Assembly (NCBI GenBank): GCA_018524725.1
Contig: JAEUWP010000138.1
Location: 1-64,000 of the forward strand
Direction: 5' to 3'
DNA length: 64,000 nt
From: Podaxis mareebaensis
Lineage: Eukaryota; Basidiomycota; Agaricomycetes; Agaricales; Agaricaceae
Shown: one piece after another, positions 1-10,769 of the stretch
How the letters are laid out: each line of letters opens with the position of its first letter
Position numbering within the stretch: position 1 is the stretch's first letter
Position numbers and translations under genes: made by a program
Notes under the pieces: model-generated
Seen by the model: only the letters and a program-made list of their open reading frames with translations
Told to the model about the DNA's origin: nothing
Database searches by the model: none

Positions 1-73
1 ATAACCCATACTCTGTCATAACCCATAGCTCGGACCTTCCACCAACTACTATGGGTTAAGACAGAGGCGACTG
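1..73 (+). mobile_element. Right end of the TA-target transposon (truncated copy)
   Basis: These bases match the right end of the complete element at 21751-22633 with one difference (GGCGACTG here, GGTGACTG there). They carry the repeated TAACCCATA motif and the terminal repeat ending in CTG, followed by the target dinucleotide TA at 74-75. The rest of the copy lies outside the window, so its ORF cannot be judged. Orientation is the same as the 21751 copy. Confidence 0.9.
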
Positions 74-75
74 TA

Positions 76-1728
76 CTATTAATATCAGGTACGAGTCATC
101 TTGGGCTCTAGTTATACTACATGTGATAGGACGTAAGAAAGTGGGGGGTTTCGCCGCCCGTGATATGAATGAAGCACGAAAGACAGCGTCCTAGGGTCAT
201 GTATGTACATCAAGGGTGTAACTTCGGCAACATTCCAATTCACATGAAACAGGGCTCGCTCATCTTAGCCGCAAAATCCCACACGAGCGGTTTAACAGAT
301 GCAGCATCCTCCTATATACTCTCATGAACTTGGGTGGAAGCATCTCAGGGAAGATACCAGAGGTAGTAGAGATGATAACGCCGTTCAAGAGTCCAGGACG
401 CCACCTCGACCCTTCGCCCGGGCGCTGCCAATCTTATCAAATTCACCGGACGAGTTGGTCGGGAATTCTAAAATCTCGCAGGATTTCATGCCGAACGTCA
501 GCCAGAAGTCGAAGAAAGGTTGATGAGGTTGGAAGGCGTCGCAGAGCGTTTAGTTGCCAGCCCTGGTTGGACATACGGACGTCAAGAGCAAGGTAGGCGA
601 TACCCTGGAAGATGGGACAGTGAAAATCCTTGGCTCTGTGGAAGTCGCCCATAGATGTCACGACCGTGGCAGGTTTGGAGATTCTCTTCAACGAGAAATT
701 TTCTGGACAATGTCTTTGGATTCCGTTGGGAAAGGTATTGAAAGGAACGGAAGGTATGATGAGGTTGGTTGTTAAGGCGTCCAGCGACGGGTCTGCCTGG
801 CAGGGCGTGTGGCATGTAACGTCATGGGGTACTTGTGAAGAGGCGAAAGGGAAGACGTCCAGTTAGCAAGGACGGGCGGTTGACGGCCCTTTCAGTGGCA
901 TCGGTTTCGTCAGTCAAGTAGCGACCCCCGAATATCTCGATTGACCCGGTATCGACATGCGGAGGTTGTCAAAATAGTGAGGAACAATGCCAAAATTCCA
1001 TAATGCAAGGAGGGTTCCCCTTGAATAGGTATGAACGGAAGACAAGTCCATATCAAGTAATTGAACCTTGGAGGGGTGTGTTTCGAAAACATGTCAACCC
1101 GAGATTAATGCAAGCATATAGGAGTCCGACAGAAACCTTCCCAATGTGGACGATCCGCTGGTTCGTCCTCCCATAGATGTTTTACAGCAATCAATAGATT
1201 TGCAACGAAATATTTGAGGCTTGGGCTGTTCCTTCTGTCGGCGTCTGAGGGTCGTGCCCTGCTGTCCTGATTTCGTCGAGAAGAACCTAGGCTACGCTAC
1301 AGACGAAACGCATGGGGATGGGGTGTATCATGGAGCTTTGATAGGGAGTGTGTGCGGACGTTAACGTGGATGAGGAAGTACATCCTGAATGAAGTGCGGC
1401 CAACAGGGGATAACCTTGAATAGGCCTGAGCATTACTGAAAGTCTGCGGGCACGAGGAGCAGGTGCCGAGTAGATAGATATCCGCTTACTATCGCCGATG
1501 CTCGTTTAGATATGAGCTCTTTGAGTTCGTCTGGTGAAGTGGACGATGGAGCGGTGCGGAAAACTTGAGCTTCTTGGCGAAAGTTATGAGTGCTTGTAGT
1601 CAACAAGCAAAGCATAACGCTCTTTTGCTCTAGGGTGTATGTCCCGGAATAAATCCCAGTCCATCAACCACGCAAAGTATCGTGTCACCATATCTTGCTC
1701 GACACCATCGCTCTTAGTTGCCGGGCTC
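76..1728. other. Gene-poor stretch next to the transposon end
   Basis: Apart from a decayed LRR-like fragment on the minus strand near 443-830, I see no supportable gene here. Open frames are short, lack recognisable domains and do not join through plausible introns. No tRNA or rRNA was seen. Confidence 0.5.
443..830 (-). pseudogene. Decayed LRR/F-box-like fragment
   Basis: On the minus strand a short stretch reads CPIFQGIAYLALDV and then a W..L..L..LP pattern. It resembles HPIFHKLTHLRLHI and the following W..L..L..L segment of the intact-looking gene at 1729-2757. Adjacent minus-strand frames are interrupted by stops and frame changes. I read it as a degenerate relative or broken tandem duplicate of the neighbouring gene. 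The similarity is short and seen by eye, so chance resemblance cannot be excluded. Confidence 0.3.
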
Positions 1729-2757
1729 TTAAGCTGTGACGGTCTTCTTCAGGAAATATGCCGCGTTAGTTATATGAGTGGGACGGATGACCAAAAGTCC
1801 CCTTACTTTGTACTCTTTACAAGCTAGCGCCTTTTGCCTGCGTACACGCTCCTGAACAATCCGTTCAGCTCTTTCGGCAAAGAGCCAGTCGTCATCTCCA
1901 CTGCTATCAGGGAAGTTGTTCCAAAACCACCCCGTAACCGGAACAACCTGACTATAGACCTCCCAAAAAATATCAGCCCGTTTCCCAGTTAATCCCCGGG
2001 GTAGAAGGATATGTGCTGGCTGATAGACAGAGCCCAGAACAATTCGTTGGTCGAGTCTCCCATCAAGTAGCTGGCTAAACGCTGCGTCTTCCACATCCAG
2101 TGCGTTTTTGCCGTATTTGCGTGCACGGTTATAAAGGAACAGGTAGCGAAGGGGTGTGATGATGCATCGAAGATTGGGTGGTGTGTGTGGAAGCAGTGTC
2201 TTCAGTAGGTTGATCAAAGCGATCATCGTCTGAGATGCTGGTTCTCTGTACACTTCGACGCATAGATATGTGAGGCTCTTCAAGCTGCTGAGCCTGTGCC
2301 ACGGGACCGTCACTGTCCAAGGGATGTGCAATCTGAGATGGGTCAGTTTATGAAAAATTGGATGGGAAAATAGCATGTCATCCGGTATCGCCCTAGGCCG
2401 GATAGTGAGCCTTTTCAGTTTCGGGAATGTGTTTGGCTGGAGGTGCCTCCTGATTATGTCCCAATCGGTTGGGTCTGCACGAGACAAGAGTGTGAGGTTG
2501 ACAAGATTCCGGCACACTGGCCAGAACAGTTCTCCAGACCCCTCGAATTGTAAATCGTAGATGCAAATATTCTTGACATATGTAGCATAGAAATCGGGGG
2601 GTTTCGAGCCGAAGCGAAAAGTCCTCATGAATTTCGAAACTCGTCTGCGGTTCTCGCCCCAAATCAGGTGAAGCATGATGACCGAGCGATAGATGAGCGG
2701 TTCAATCCTGGTAACGAGCTCTTCAGGAGACACAGCTGGGGATAGGGGCTGGAACAT
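1729..2757 (-). CDS. LRR/F-box-like protein of the Agaricomycete expansion type
   Basis: A long open frame shows spaced L..L.L repeats (for example FPKLKRLTI, KLTHLRLHI, SLKSLTYLCVEV) typical of the large, poorly characterised F-box/LRR-like families of mushroom genomes. The segment ELVTRIEPLIYRSV near its start resembles the region just after the F-box in such proteins; I do not see an F-box. The frame stays open upstream to about 3147 but has no convincing ATG there. A possible short intron near 2718-2757 (GTATGT...GAAG) suggests further 5' exons, so the start is uncertain. The C-terminus (FWEVYSQVVPVTGWFWNNFP) has no known domain. In F-box proteins such repeats bind substrates for SCF ubiquitin ligases; that role is inference here. 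Confidence 0.55.
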   Translation of the reverse strand: MFQPLSPAVSPEELVTRIEPLIYRSVIMLHLIWGENRRRVSKFMRTFRFGSKPPDFYATYVKNICIYDLQFEGSGELFWPVCRNLVNLTLLSRADPTDWDIIRRHLQPNTFPKLKRLTIRPRAIPDDMLFSHPIFHKLTHLRLHIPWTVTVPWHRLSSLKSLTYLCVEVYREPASQTMIALINLLKTLLPHTPPNLRCIITPLRYLFLYNRARKYGKNALDVEDAAFSQLLDGRLDQRIVLGSVYQPAHILLPRGLTGKRADIFWEVYSQVVPVTGWFWNNFPDSSGDDDWLFAERAERIVQERVRRQKALACKEYKVRGLLVIRPTHITNAAYFLKKTVTA

Positions 2758-3564
2758 ACCATGCTTGAGCCTCACGGCATACAAGGGCGAGATGGACTGC
2801 TCTGCCCCTGCTTTCCTCGAAAGCTTCTTCCCATATAACTCTTCGCAGGTCTGCGGGTAGGTCACTGAAACAAGTGAAGGCTTGCATGAATGCTGTCGAT
2901 AATCCTGGTAAGTAATGAGGTGGTGGCCCCGGTTATCCGAGGAGTGTGAGCTCGAGGGTAGGTGGGACACCGTTGCCTCGGCGCCTCGAGTTGGTGCATG
3001 ATAGGTGTCACGGGGCAAAGTAGAAAGCTTAATATTGAGGTGTAATGAGGGTGAGAACCCTCTAGACCGTACTAAGCGTGCCCAGTGATAGCTTGAGACA
3101 ACTAAGCGGGTGGGGCGAGCAAAGCTATGTGTGCCCTTGTGGGGCAAAAACTACTACATTATGCTAATTAGCAAAGCACGAAACGACGAAGAACTTGGAC
3201 GACACTGTAGAATGAGGGCCAACGAAAGACTGGCCGATGATTAAATTGGAAGTCGAACAAAAGAAACTAATGAGGGACTGACTGAGAGGATTGAAAGATA
3301 AAGGAGTCAAAGGAGGGGCTGGGAATAAGAATTCAATGGGACTATAATCTAAGCAAAAACACATCACTAGGACGTTCATCATGGACAACAAGAGCAGCAG
3401 TAGATCGGTGATAGTACAACATTCGATAGATGTAAACCAGCATTAGAAGTGCGGGGCAAGGGAAGAACGTTGGATGGGATGAAGGACGAACACAGGTTGA
3501 GAGGAGAGGGAGCCGGAGACGACGGGGAAAGGCCTATGATTGGTGAAGCAAGACGGTCGTCCGA
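2758..3564. other. Intergenic stretch, possibly 5' exons of the LRR-like gene
   Basis: It contains the open upstream extension of the LRR-like gene (minus, to about 3147) and the 3' flank of the Ubc2-like gene. No independent gene is supported. Confidence 0.4.
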
Positions 3565-6015
3565 CTATGATCGTGTAGGTTGCACGGGCGGGAATGCAGA
3601 TGACATAGGTGATACTTGAGTTTGTGTGATATCATCAAAATTAGAGGCCGATGATGAAGGATTGTGGAGTGTGCTTGAGGCAGGCGTATTCGGTGTATTT
3701 CCAGAGTGATTGCTAACTTTGCCGATGAACCAGGACTTTGGAAATAGACTGGTTAGCATCGGTGAATTGATAAGTGAGTCGGTAAACGTACTGGTACCCA
3801 GCCTCGATCGCCACCCTGCTCCTTCACAGCCTGATATTGCGCGCAGTAAGTGGGTGAATAATTCTAGTTCAGATCGGATCGGAAACTCACGTATGACCAA
3901 TGATTATACCTCTTGAAGACCCTCAACTGATCGCCCTCCACAAGGTCCAGTTCTTCCTCGCCCTTCTTTTTGTAATCCATTAATGCGACACCTGGGAAAC
4001 TTGTTGATATAATGCTTAGAGGTAGAATAGGCGTTTTCGACGCGTCCCCAGACCCAGAACCTCCCTTCGCGGCGGTCGCTTCGGCGATTGCAGAGGCAAC
4101 AGGGACGTTCGTCTCGAGGAGACAACCGGCAGGTACCCAGCCCTGCTTAACGATATCTGTGTCAACGACGCCGGAACCCGTTGGATCGCGTTGGACAATC
4201 CACCATCCTCGTGACCGTGAAAGAATAACGAACGTATCACCGCTGGAAAGTCGACATTTAGACGATCTAGACTGAAGAGATGATGTGAACTTACACAACA
4301 ACGTCAAATTCATCTTCTTGTTCAGCCATATAGGGATAGATAGCAACGGCATAAGACACATTGCCGTTCGGCGCAGGAATCACAACGGGACTGGTGTGGT
4401 TTCCATGTTGATTTTCGCTTGTCTTTGGTTCCGGCTTCGGAGCGTTTGAGCCTGGTACGGTCAAAGTAGCATCACTACTCGTTGAGGCCCCAGCTCGGGA
4501 AGTGGATGAAGCAGGTGTTGTTGCGGAGTCATCTCCCTTGCTTTGTTCAATTAAAGGAGAAGGAAATCCCGCCTCGGGCCATCCGGGTTGAGAGGCGAGT
4601 GTTGTCGACAGTGGACCGGATGATGTAGACAGGTCTGAGACTTCGAGTCTTGGTGGTCGGTGATTGGTTTTCGAGGCAGATGGCGTTTTGTAATGACCCT
4701 GTGTTGCCACGGTATCATTAGATATTACGGAAGTGGCTTTGCGAGCAGCATGCTTTTGTTGGGCGACGGCAATTGGAGAGCGAATATCTTTTATGTGCTT
4801 CAGCATGAAAACCGGATTCTTTTTCGAGTCCTTGAGTTTCTGGAAGAGAAGGAGGGGTTTCTCATCATAACTCAAACATCGTTCAATGCGATTGCCTGCG
4901 AAACCAGAGTTCAGCAAGAATGTAAAAGACGACTGGGGGTATCGCGCACCGGACGACCCATAACAAATGAACATTGCATAGTTCTTCCATGTGTCGTTAT
5001 TGATACGGTACTTCTTGAGTGCTGCTGGAAGTACTTTCCACGTCGGATCCTCCAAACTGACTTTGAAGCTTTTAAGGTTGTCGGAGCTCTCCTGCCGCTG
5101 TGTTTTGAGGGACTGATTCGGATTAGGAGAATCCGTAATTGAGGGAGGTTGGGAGTTTTGACGTTGCTTATCCGCAGTTGTCGCGGTTGATTGAACGGAA
5201 GGGAGGGTAGATCCTATGTTAGAGCGAGTGTATGGAATTTCGTGCTCCAGCCGTTGGGGCGATGGATGAGGTGACTCAACAGAATCTTGCTTGGTTGGAG
5301 ATTTCTGGGGTTTGACAAATTGTGCCCATTTGAAGGATGGCTGCCGCCGTAGCTCCCCTGGCTCGTCCTAAGATAGCAGGTTGGGATAATAGCCAAGAGG
5401 GTGATTGGGTACGCACGCTACGAGATAACGATGTCTTGATGCTGTTAACATCGTCAGCGAAGGACGACAGAAGTTGGTTGAGTTGGCGATTATCATCTTC
5501 AAGAGTTCGCAGTCGGCTCGCTGAAGGTCGAGGAACGGATCGTGAATGCGCCGCATGAAGATAGGATACATTTCGTTACCTTGTTCCTGCACGATGGAAT
5601 GGAGTTTCTCCAGGGTGAGATTCTCGAGACGTTCAGGAGCTTCGGCTGTTGAATAATCGTATGAATAAGAGCCTACTGCACCCGTGGTCAGTGCTCACAT
5701 GGTGGTATATAGTGGTCTTCGTCGATCGGGATGTTGTTTACAATCTTCAGTTGATATATAGCCTTGAGGATAGTCAATCTCTGGCCAATGGTGGGCACGC
5801 CGAGTTCCTTGAGGGTTTCGGAGTTCAGTAACGCGAGAGCCTCGCCGTCGATGTTATGTTCTGACAAGCGTCAACGGAGAAAATTGAGTGGAACAACTTT
5901 AACACACACCCTTCAACTGGCTCTCATATTGTGGATACCCAATGCTTGAGAACCACTTGTGGACGTCTGCTGGCTCCCACTCGAGGATATGACGATCATC
6001 TAGACCGTTGTCCAT
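3565..6015 (-). CDS. ubc2: Ste50/Ubc2-type MAPK adaptor (SAM, RA, two SH3)
   Basis: Spliced minus-strand exons encode a SAM domain from the start (EWEPADVHKWFSSIGYPQYE, then LKELGVPTIGQRLTILKAI), a short coiled coil (LEDDNRQLNQLLSSF), a Ras-association domain (EDPTWKVLPAALKKYRI to FMLKHI), a Ser/Pro/Thr-rich linker and two C-terminal SH3 domains (YAVAIYPYMAEQEDEFDVV and VALMDYKKKGEEELDLVEGD, each with a W and a PxWF/GWVP end). This order matches Ustilago maydis Ubc2: a Ste50-like core plus SH3 domains found only in basidiomycete versions. In that family the protein couples Ras/Cdc42-type signals and the MAPKKK in pheromone and morphogenesis signalling. The start ATG at 6015 gives MDNGLDDRHIL just before the SAM domain. 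About eight introns; the last two split the second SH3. The SH3 partners cannot be read from sequence. Confidence 0.9.
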
Positions 6016-6344
6016 TGACCCTTGGGCAGAGTTCACGAGTATTCAGGGAGGTGAAAACGAATGGTCAACGAGAAAGGCGTAAAAGGACCAGATACGGCCA
6101 AGAAAGATGGATTGTAGTAGGATGCTGAGATTCATTCACAGAACGCAGTCCAATTCAGTCCTGGTCTCTCGGACACGTGATGACTAACCTTAGAATATTG
6201 ATATTATTTATTTCCTCCTGTCCCACGGGGTAATGGATGGTCTGTCTCCTCATCACCGCTTGTTTACTCACCACCGCTTGTTTACTCACCACCAGCTTCC
6301 CTCCTCCGCCACCTTGCGGGTAGATACATGTAAGCACGAGCGAT
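6016..6344. other. Divergent promoter region with a short tandem duplication
   Basis: This 329-bp gap separates the divergent Ubc2-like gene and the gene starting at 6345. Around 6254-6292 the unit CACCGCTTGTTTACTCAC is present twice in tandem. No TATA box is obvious. Confidence 0.5.
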
Positions 6345-9300
6345 ATGGAAGATCCTTGGGTTAATGCGTGGGGTGACCCTCAGAAGTCTTCTCCTGAAAA
6401 TTCCACCAACCCCCCGCCGACAGCTGTTTGGACACCCTCTTCCAAATTCGTCACCGACGACCAGGCAGATATTGCCATTCTATCATGGGAGCCCGACTCT
6501 GGTGCAATATGGGACGACTCGCCGGACCTTCACAATGATCTCTGGAGCCGAGAAAACCGCACTTCTCAGCTCTGGACTACACCCACCTTTGATTCCATTG
6601 GGTTCGCAAAACCTTCTCAGGAGACTCAGTCAGAGATTCCATTACACAGTCCTTCGCGCACGCCTTCACCTCGAACATACCAAACTGATGATCTGGAACT
6701 GGACCAGGCACGGGAGGCATCTTCAAGTCCCGAAGTGACAGCCACCCCCGCATTTCAACCCACAATGCCTGTCTCCGAAAATGAGCCAACTATATCAAGT
6801 TCCACCCAGGAAGGCTTATGTGAAGCTTCGAGAGGGCTTGTTGCCGAGGAAGTGGAAGTGGAAGTAGAAGAGGAGGGACAAGGGCACGAAGAAGCATCGA
6901 GGGAAACCTCACCAGATCCCGACGGGTTTGGTACTTTCGAAGCGGCAGCAGCAAATGATTACCCACTGCGATTAGACCCGTGGACTCCCTCCCAGTCGGG
7001 TTTCTCTGAGGTGGAGCAAACGGAAGAATGGGGAACCACCTGGAAGGAACCTGACGAGGATGCAGACAACTACGACACAGAACCTGTAGATGAATGGGAG
7101 TTGGCAAAGCGACAAAAAGAGATGCAGGATCGCTACGTTGTTCGTCGACTGTTTACTACTAGCGTAGACGCGTCTAATGTCATCTTCAGCCTCCAGAACT
7201 TCTGGACTCGATACTCCATCACTTTAATGAATTTGCTGGCAACTACTGGCCAGAAGAGCAATCAGAAGGAAAGCTCGCCACCTATCAGCACGATCGTAAG
7301 GAGCTGGCTGAGACTTTGGGCATGTAAGCACCTTTCCATCTCACCATGTTTGACAGTGAACTGAGATTTATTTGATTAAGAACTACTGTTGTCGATCGCC
7401 TCATCCCCTCGGATCTGACCCTTCCCGTCTCGACGGCCTTCACAAAAACATTCATTTCAAAAGAAATGATTGAAGCACTGAAGCTGACGAGACATCACCT
7501 CACCACCCGTAACAGTCCACTGGCAATATACGTAAACTCGAAAGGATCCTTGTCGTGGGAGGCGGCAGTTAAATCTAAACCAGACGTGACAGAGACCGAC
7601 GTGGTTCCAACCGGTTGGCGCATCGTGCCAAAGGAGACCACGGATCAACAATCAATGAATGATACCAAGAGGAAGACTACTGGTGGTTTGCTTTCATTTT
7701 TTGGCAGGAAATCCACGACCAATGCGCCAGCATCTGGTTCGTCTTCACCTGTCCGATCAAACACTCCAGGAGCGGTGTCCCCACGGTCAAGCATAGCCTC
7801 TCCTCGCCCCAGTGTGGAAGTTAACGCCGCCAACTCAGTTGTCCAATCGGCCAAAGTAGTTGATACTACACCGCCTGCGACAATGTCTACTATCGCGGAA
7901 ATTTCCACTACGAGTAAGATGGAGGCCAACGTAGCATCCTCTGGGCCGGAAGAGCTCGCGCAGGTACCCTCTGCAGTCTCACGATTCTTCGGACGGTTTT
8001 CAAGATCCAATAGGTCGCCCAATGCCAAACCCCGAAATTCTATTGCCCTGTCATCAGACGACCTAGAGTTCCTTTCAGACATAGTTCCAAGCGCCAACGA
8101 TGAGATAGATGAGGTGGACAAGCTGGATGCATTATCAAATATGATACGAGCCCCTCCACTACCAACGAAACTACCACCTCCTCTAGCTCCTCCTCCCCGA
8201 GCTCCACCTTTACCGAGGCCGATATCACCACCGTCCTTTGTCAGCTCGAGACCCATTACTCCGACTGTGCAACATCCTCAAGGTGGCACTCCCCTCAATG
8301 TCAAACGGGAGTCCGTTGGGAGTCAATTATTCGATTTGGATCCCAGCCTCCCCCTAACCCCACCGCGACCAGGACGTACTTCCTCGCAGACAACACCAGC
8401 ATCCCTCTTTACGGTGCCTCCCCCTCAAGCCTCTGCACCTCCTATCCTCCCACCCCCCCTACCCTCCCCCTTATCAGCGACACCGGCGATTTCTAGGTCA
8501 CATATATCGACCACCAAACCTGTGACCGCACCTGCACAGTCCACGGCCTCACTCTTTGATGATGACGACTTCTCAGATTTTCAGACTTCACCGACAATTT
8601 CTACCCCCTTGGCATCCTTGGACTCGGCGTTTGCCTCATTTACGGCCCCAGCTCCTGTGCAGCCTGCACGGCCCGCCCAACAATCGACATCTTTTGACGA
8701 CTTCGACGATTTCGTCTCTCCGGAGCCCCCGCAAGTTCCAGAGAAACCCAAGCCGGTATCCATTCAGCCTCTTACTTTGTTACAACCGCCACCCACTTCT
8801 TCGATCTTCCCTGCGCCCTCAACTTCCATACCTCATATTCCACCAGTCAAGTCATCTTCACCGCCCAAACAGCCAAGTATCCACCAGCGCAGGTCGTCCA
8901 AACAATTAGATTCGCATCAACGAACTTTGAGCTTGTTAGAGACTGCTGCGGCGAGAGGCAAATGGCCAGCACCACCTTCCCCTTTGCCTAGCGCCATTCC
9001 GCCACCGAGTAGTATGAATACTGAATCGAATCTGTTTGATCTGTTCGATGAGCCGAATACCCCTGTCGCTGCGCCCTCGAATACCGGTTCGAATTTGGCG
9101 TCGTTGTCGAATCCGATTCCGTCACATGCCGTCTCAGCGCCGCCGCCCAGTGGGATGATGAATGGGAATCCGAACACCGCTCGTGGTTCTTCTGGAACCG
9201 CAGCCGGGACGAGAAGCACACCAGCGCAAGCGAAGTCTCCGCTACTGATCCCTTCGCCATTGATCCCTCCCCAACAGCCAATGAAACCCGTTCCTCCACC

Positions 9301-9625
9301 ATCTCAAATTCACACGCAACCACAGCAACGATGGAGGATTCCTTCTCCGCCTACAACTAAACCTCTGCCTTCTTTCGCCCAAACGCCGCCCTCGACGATC
9401 AGTCTCGGCAATGGTGGGAACGCGAGCGCAAGTGGAAGCAGAAGTAGTACTCCTATACAACCCTCCTTACACCAACAGAAACCCTCGGTGGATGCATTTT
9501 CCTCGCTATTGACTCCGGCTGTGCCGCTTGTGCCACAGGCACCTGGTGGTTCGTCGAAACAGAATGCTGGTTCGAACGGCGGAAAACTCTCGGCACAGGA
9601 TTTGTCGTTCTTTGAGAACTTGTAA
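6345..9625 (+). CDS. Large Pro/Ser-rich protein with adaptor-binding-like motifs, unknown function
   Basis: Exons 6345-7139, 7190-7323 and 7381-9625 join in frame through GTTCGT..CAG and GTAAGC..AAG introns and give about 1,050 residues. The N-terminus has DPW and W-rich acidic motifs (DPWVNAWGD, DPDGFGTFE, DPWTPSQSGF). A conserved-looking centre follows (PPELLDSILHHFNEFAGNYW through VDRLIPSDLTLP to LKLTRHHLTTRNS and VVPTGWRIVPK). The rest is a long disordered Pro/Ser-rich tail with acidic FDDFDDF, DDDFSDF and NLFDLFDE motifs, ending LSAQDLSFFENL. FGxF, DPW and DF-type motifs bind clathrin-adaptor ear domains in proteins such as aftiphilin/Laa2. That makes an endocytic or AP-1 accessory role plausible, but this is inference; I do not recognise a named family. 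Confidence 0.75.
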
Positions 9626-10769
9626 TTGCGGACTCCGTTGCCTCGGACTTGTGGTAGTGCTCATTGTTTTTTCTTTCACGCATTGATTCGGTCGATTGAT
9701 CCTTTGTTTGATTACATCTTCAATTTAATTCAGCGGCTATTGGTTGATGAGCATTTACTAGTTCGAGCGCCCTTCTGTCAGGGGTATACAAAGTGTGAAG
9801 CGAAGATATGTGGAGCTGATCGCGCTGGATGTCGCTTGTTGCGTGTGGGTGCTTCAATTAATCACCCAAACGTTGCAATAAATTGTGTTGGAAACACTTT
9901 CACAACTGCTGTTTCGCACCTATATCCATGCCTGCGCAAGAAGCACGATCTCCTTGCATAGTCGATAATGTGGGCTGTGCATTCGCCGATGATAACAGTG
10001 TCATATCTAGACCAAACGAGATGCAGCTTTCTATTCAAATAACATCACTTGAGTCACTGTCGGGATTCTTTCACCGCCTCGTATCCATACTTCTCCGTGC
10101 TGGCTATATTTGGTTTTTGACTCAGACTCGAATACAAGTGCGCTCGGTGCCGGATAGATGCCCGTTTTTCGCTCGGAATCGAAATTAAGAATGAAGACAT
10201 CGGCGCCTGCTGCCAATGTAATTGACCAGATTCTATTCAAGATTACCTACATACTAATACTATAGGGTATATGAGAGGAGAGGGATACACAGCCCATATA
10301 AGAGCCGAGAACAGAACAAAATATTGCTACATCTAAGTATACGAATTCGGACGTTCGGACACACGAGGGGTCCAGGCAGTGAATCAAAATTGGAACGGCT
10401 AAAACACAGCGGGGGTATGAGAAAAGAGAAAACGGAAACGGTGAAAATTAAATAGCAATAAACGCGAATGTTGATATTTGATTAGGCAAGGCAAACAGCG
10501 TGTTTGATTGGTAGTGGTGAAACTTGAAACCTAAAGATGCGGGAGGAGGAAGGGGCGAGAACACCCGAAGATCGATCTGGGTGAGCCAAGAATAGCTCAA
10601 GCACATTAGGGAATGAGCTTGTGTTCTTGTGCGCTTGGTCCTTGTTCTAAATTTGCCACGGGAGAGGAGATAGAAGGGGAAGTGAATAACGAGGGGTCGT
10701 CACAAGAAAGCCAATAGGATTGATGGTAGATGGAAAGATGAATGAAAGCATGGCAAAGCCAAGTCAGAT
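9626..10769. other. Intergenic region between convergent genes
   Basis: This 1.1-kb stretch separates two convergent stop codons. It is longer than other convergent gaps in the window (27-300 bp). Short frames have no recognisable domains; long 3' UTRs are the simplest explanation. Confidence 0.5.

Noticed and set aside
1..73. True telomere or subtelomere at the left window edge
   Set aside because: The TAACCCATA units are part of the transposon right end, not a TTAGGG array.
7645..8256. 203-codon Gly/Ser-rich minus-strand open frame
   Set aside because: It lies antisense to the Pro/Ser-rich exon of the 6345-9625 gene; its Gly-rich composition is the mirror of Pro codons.
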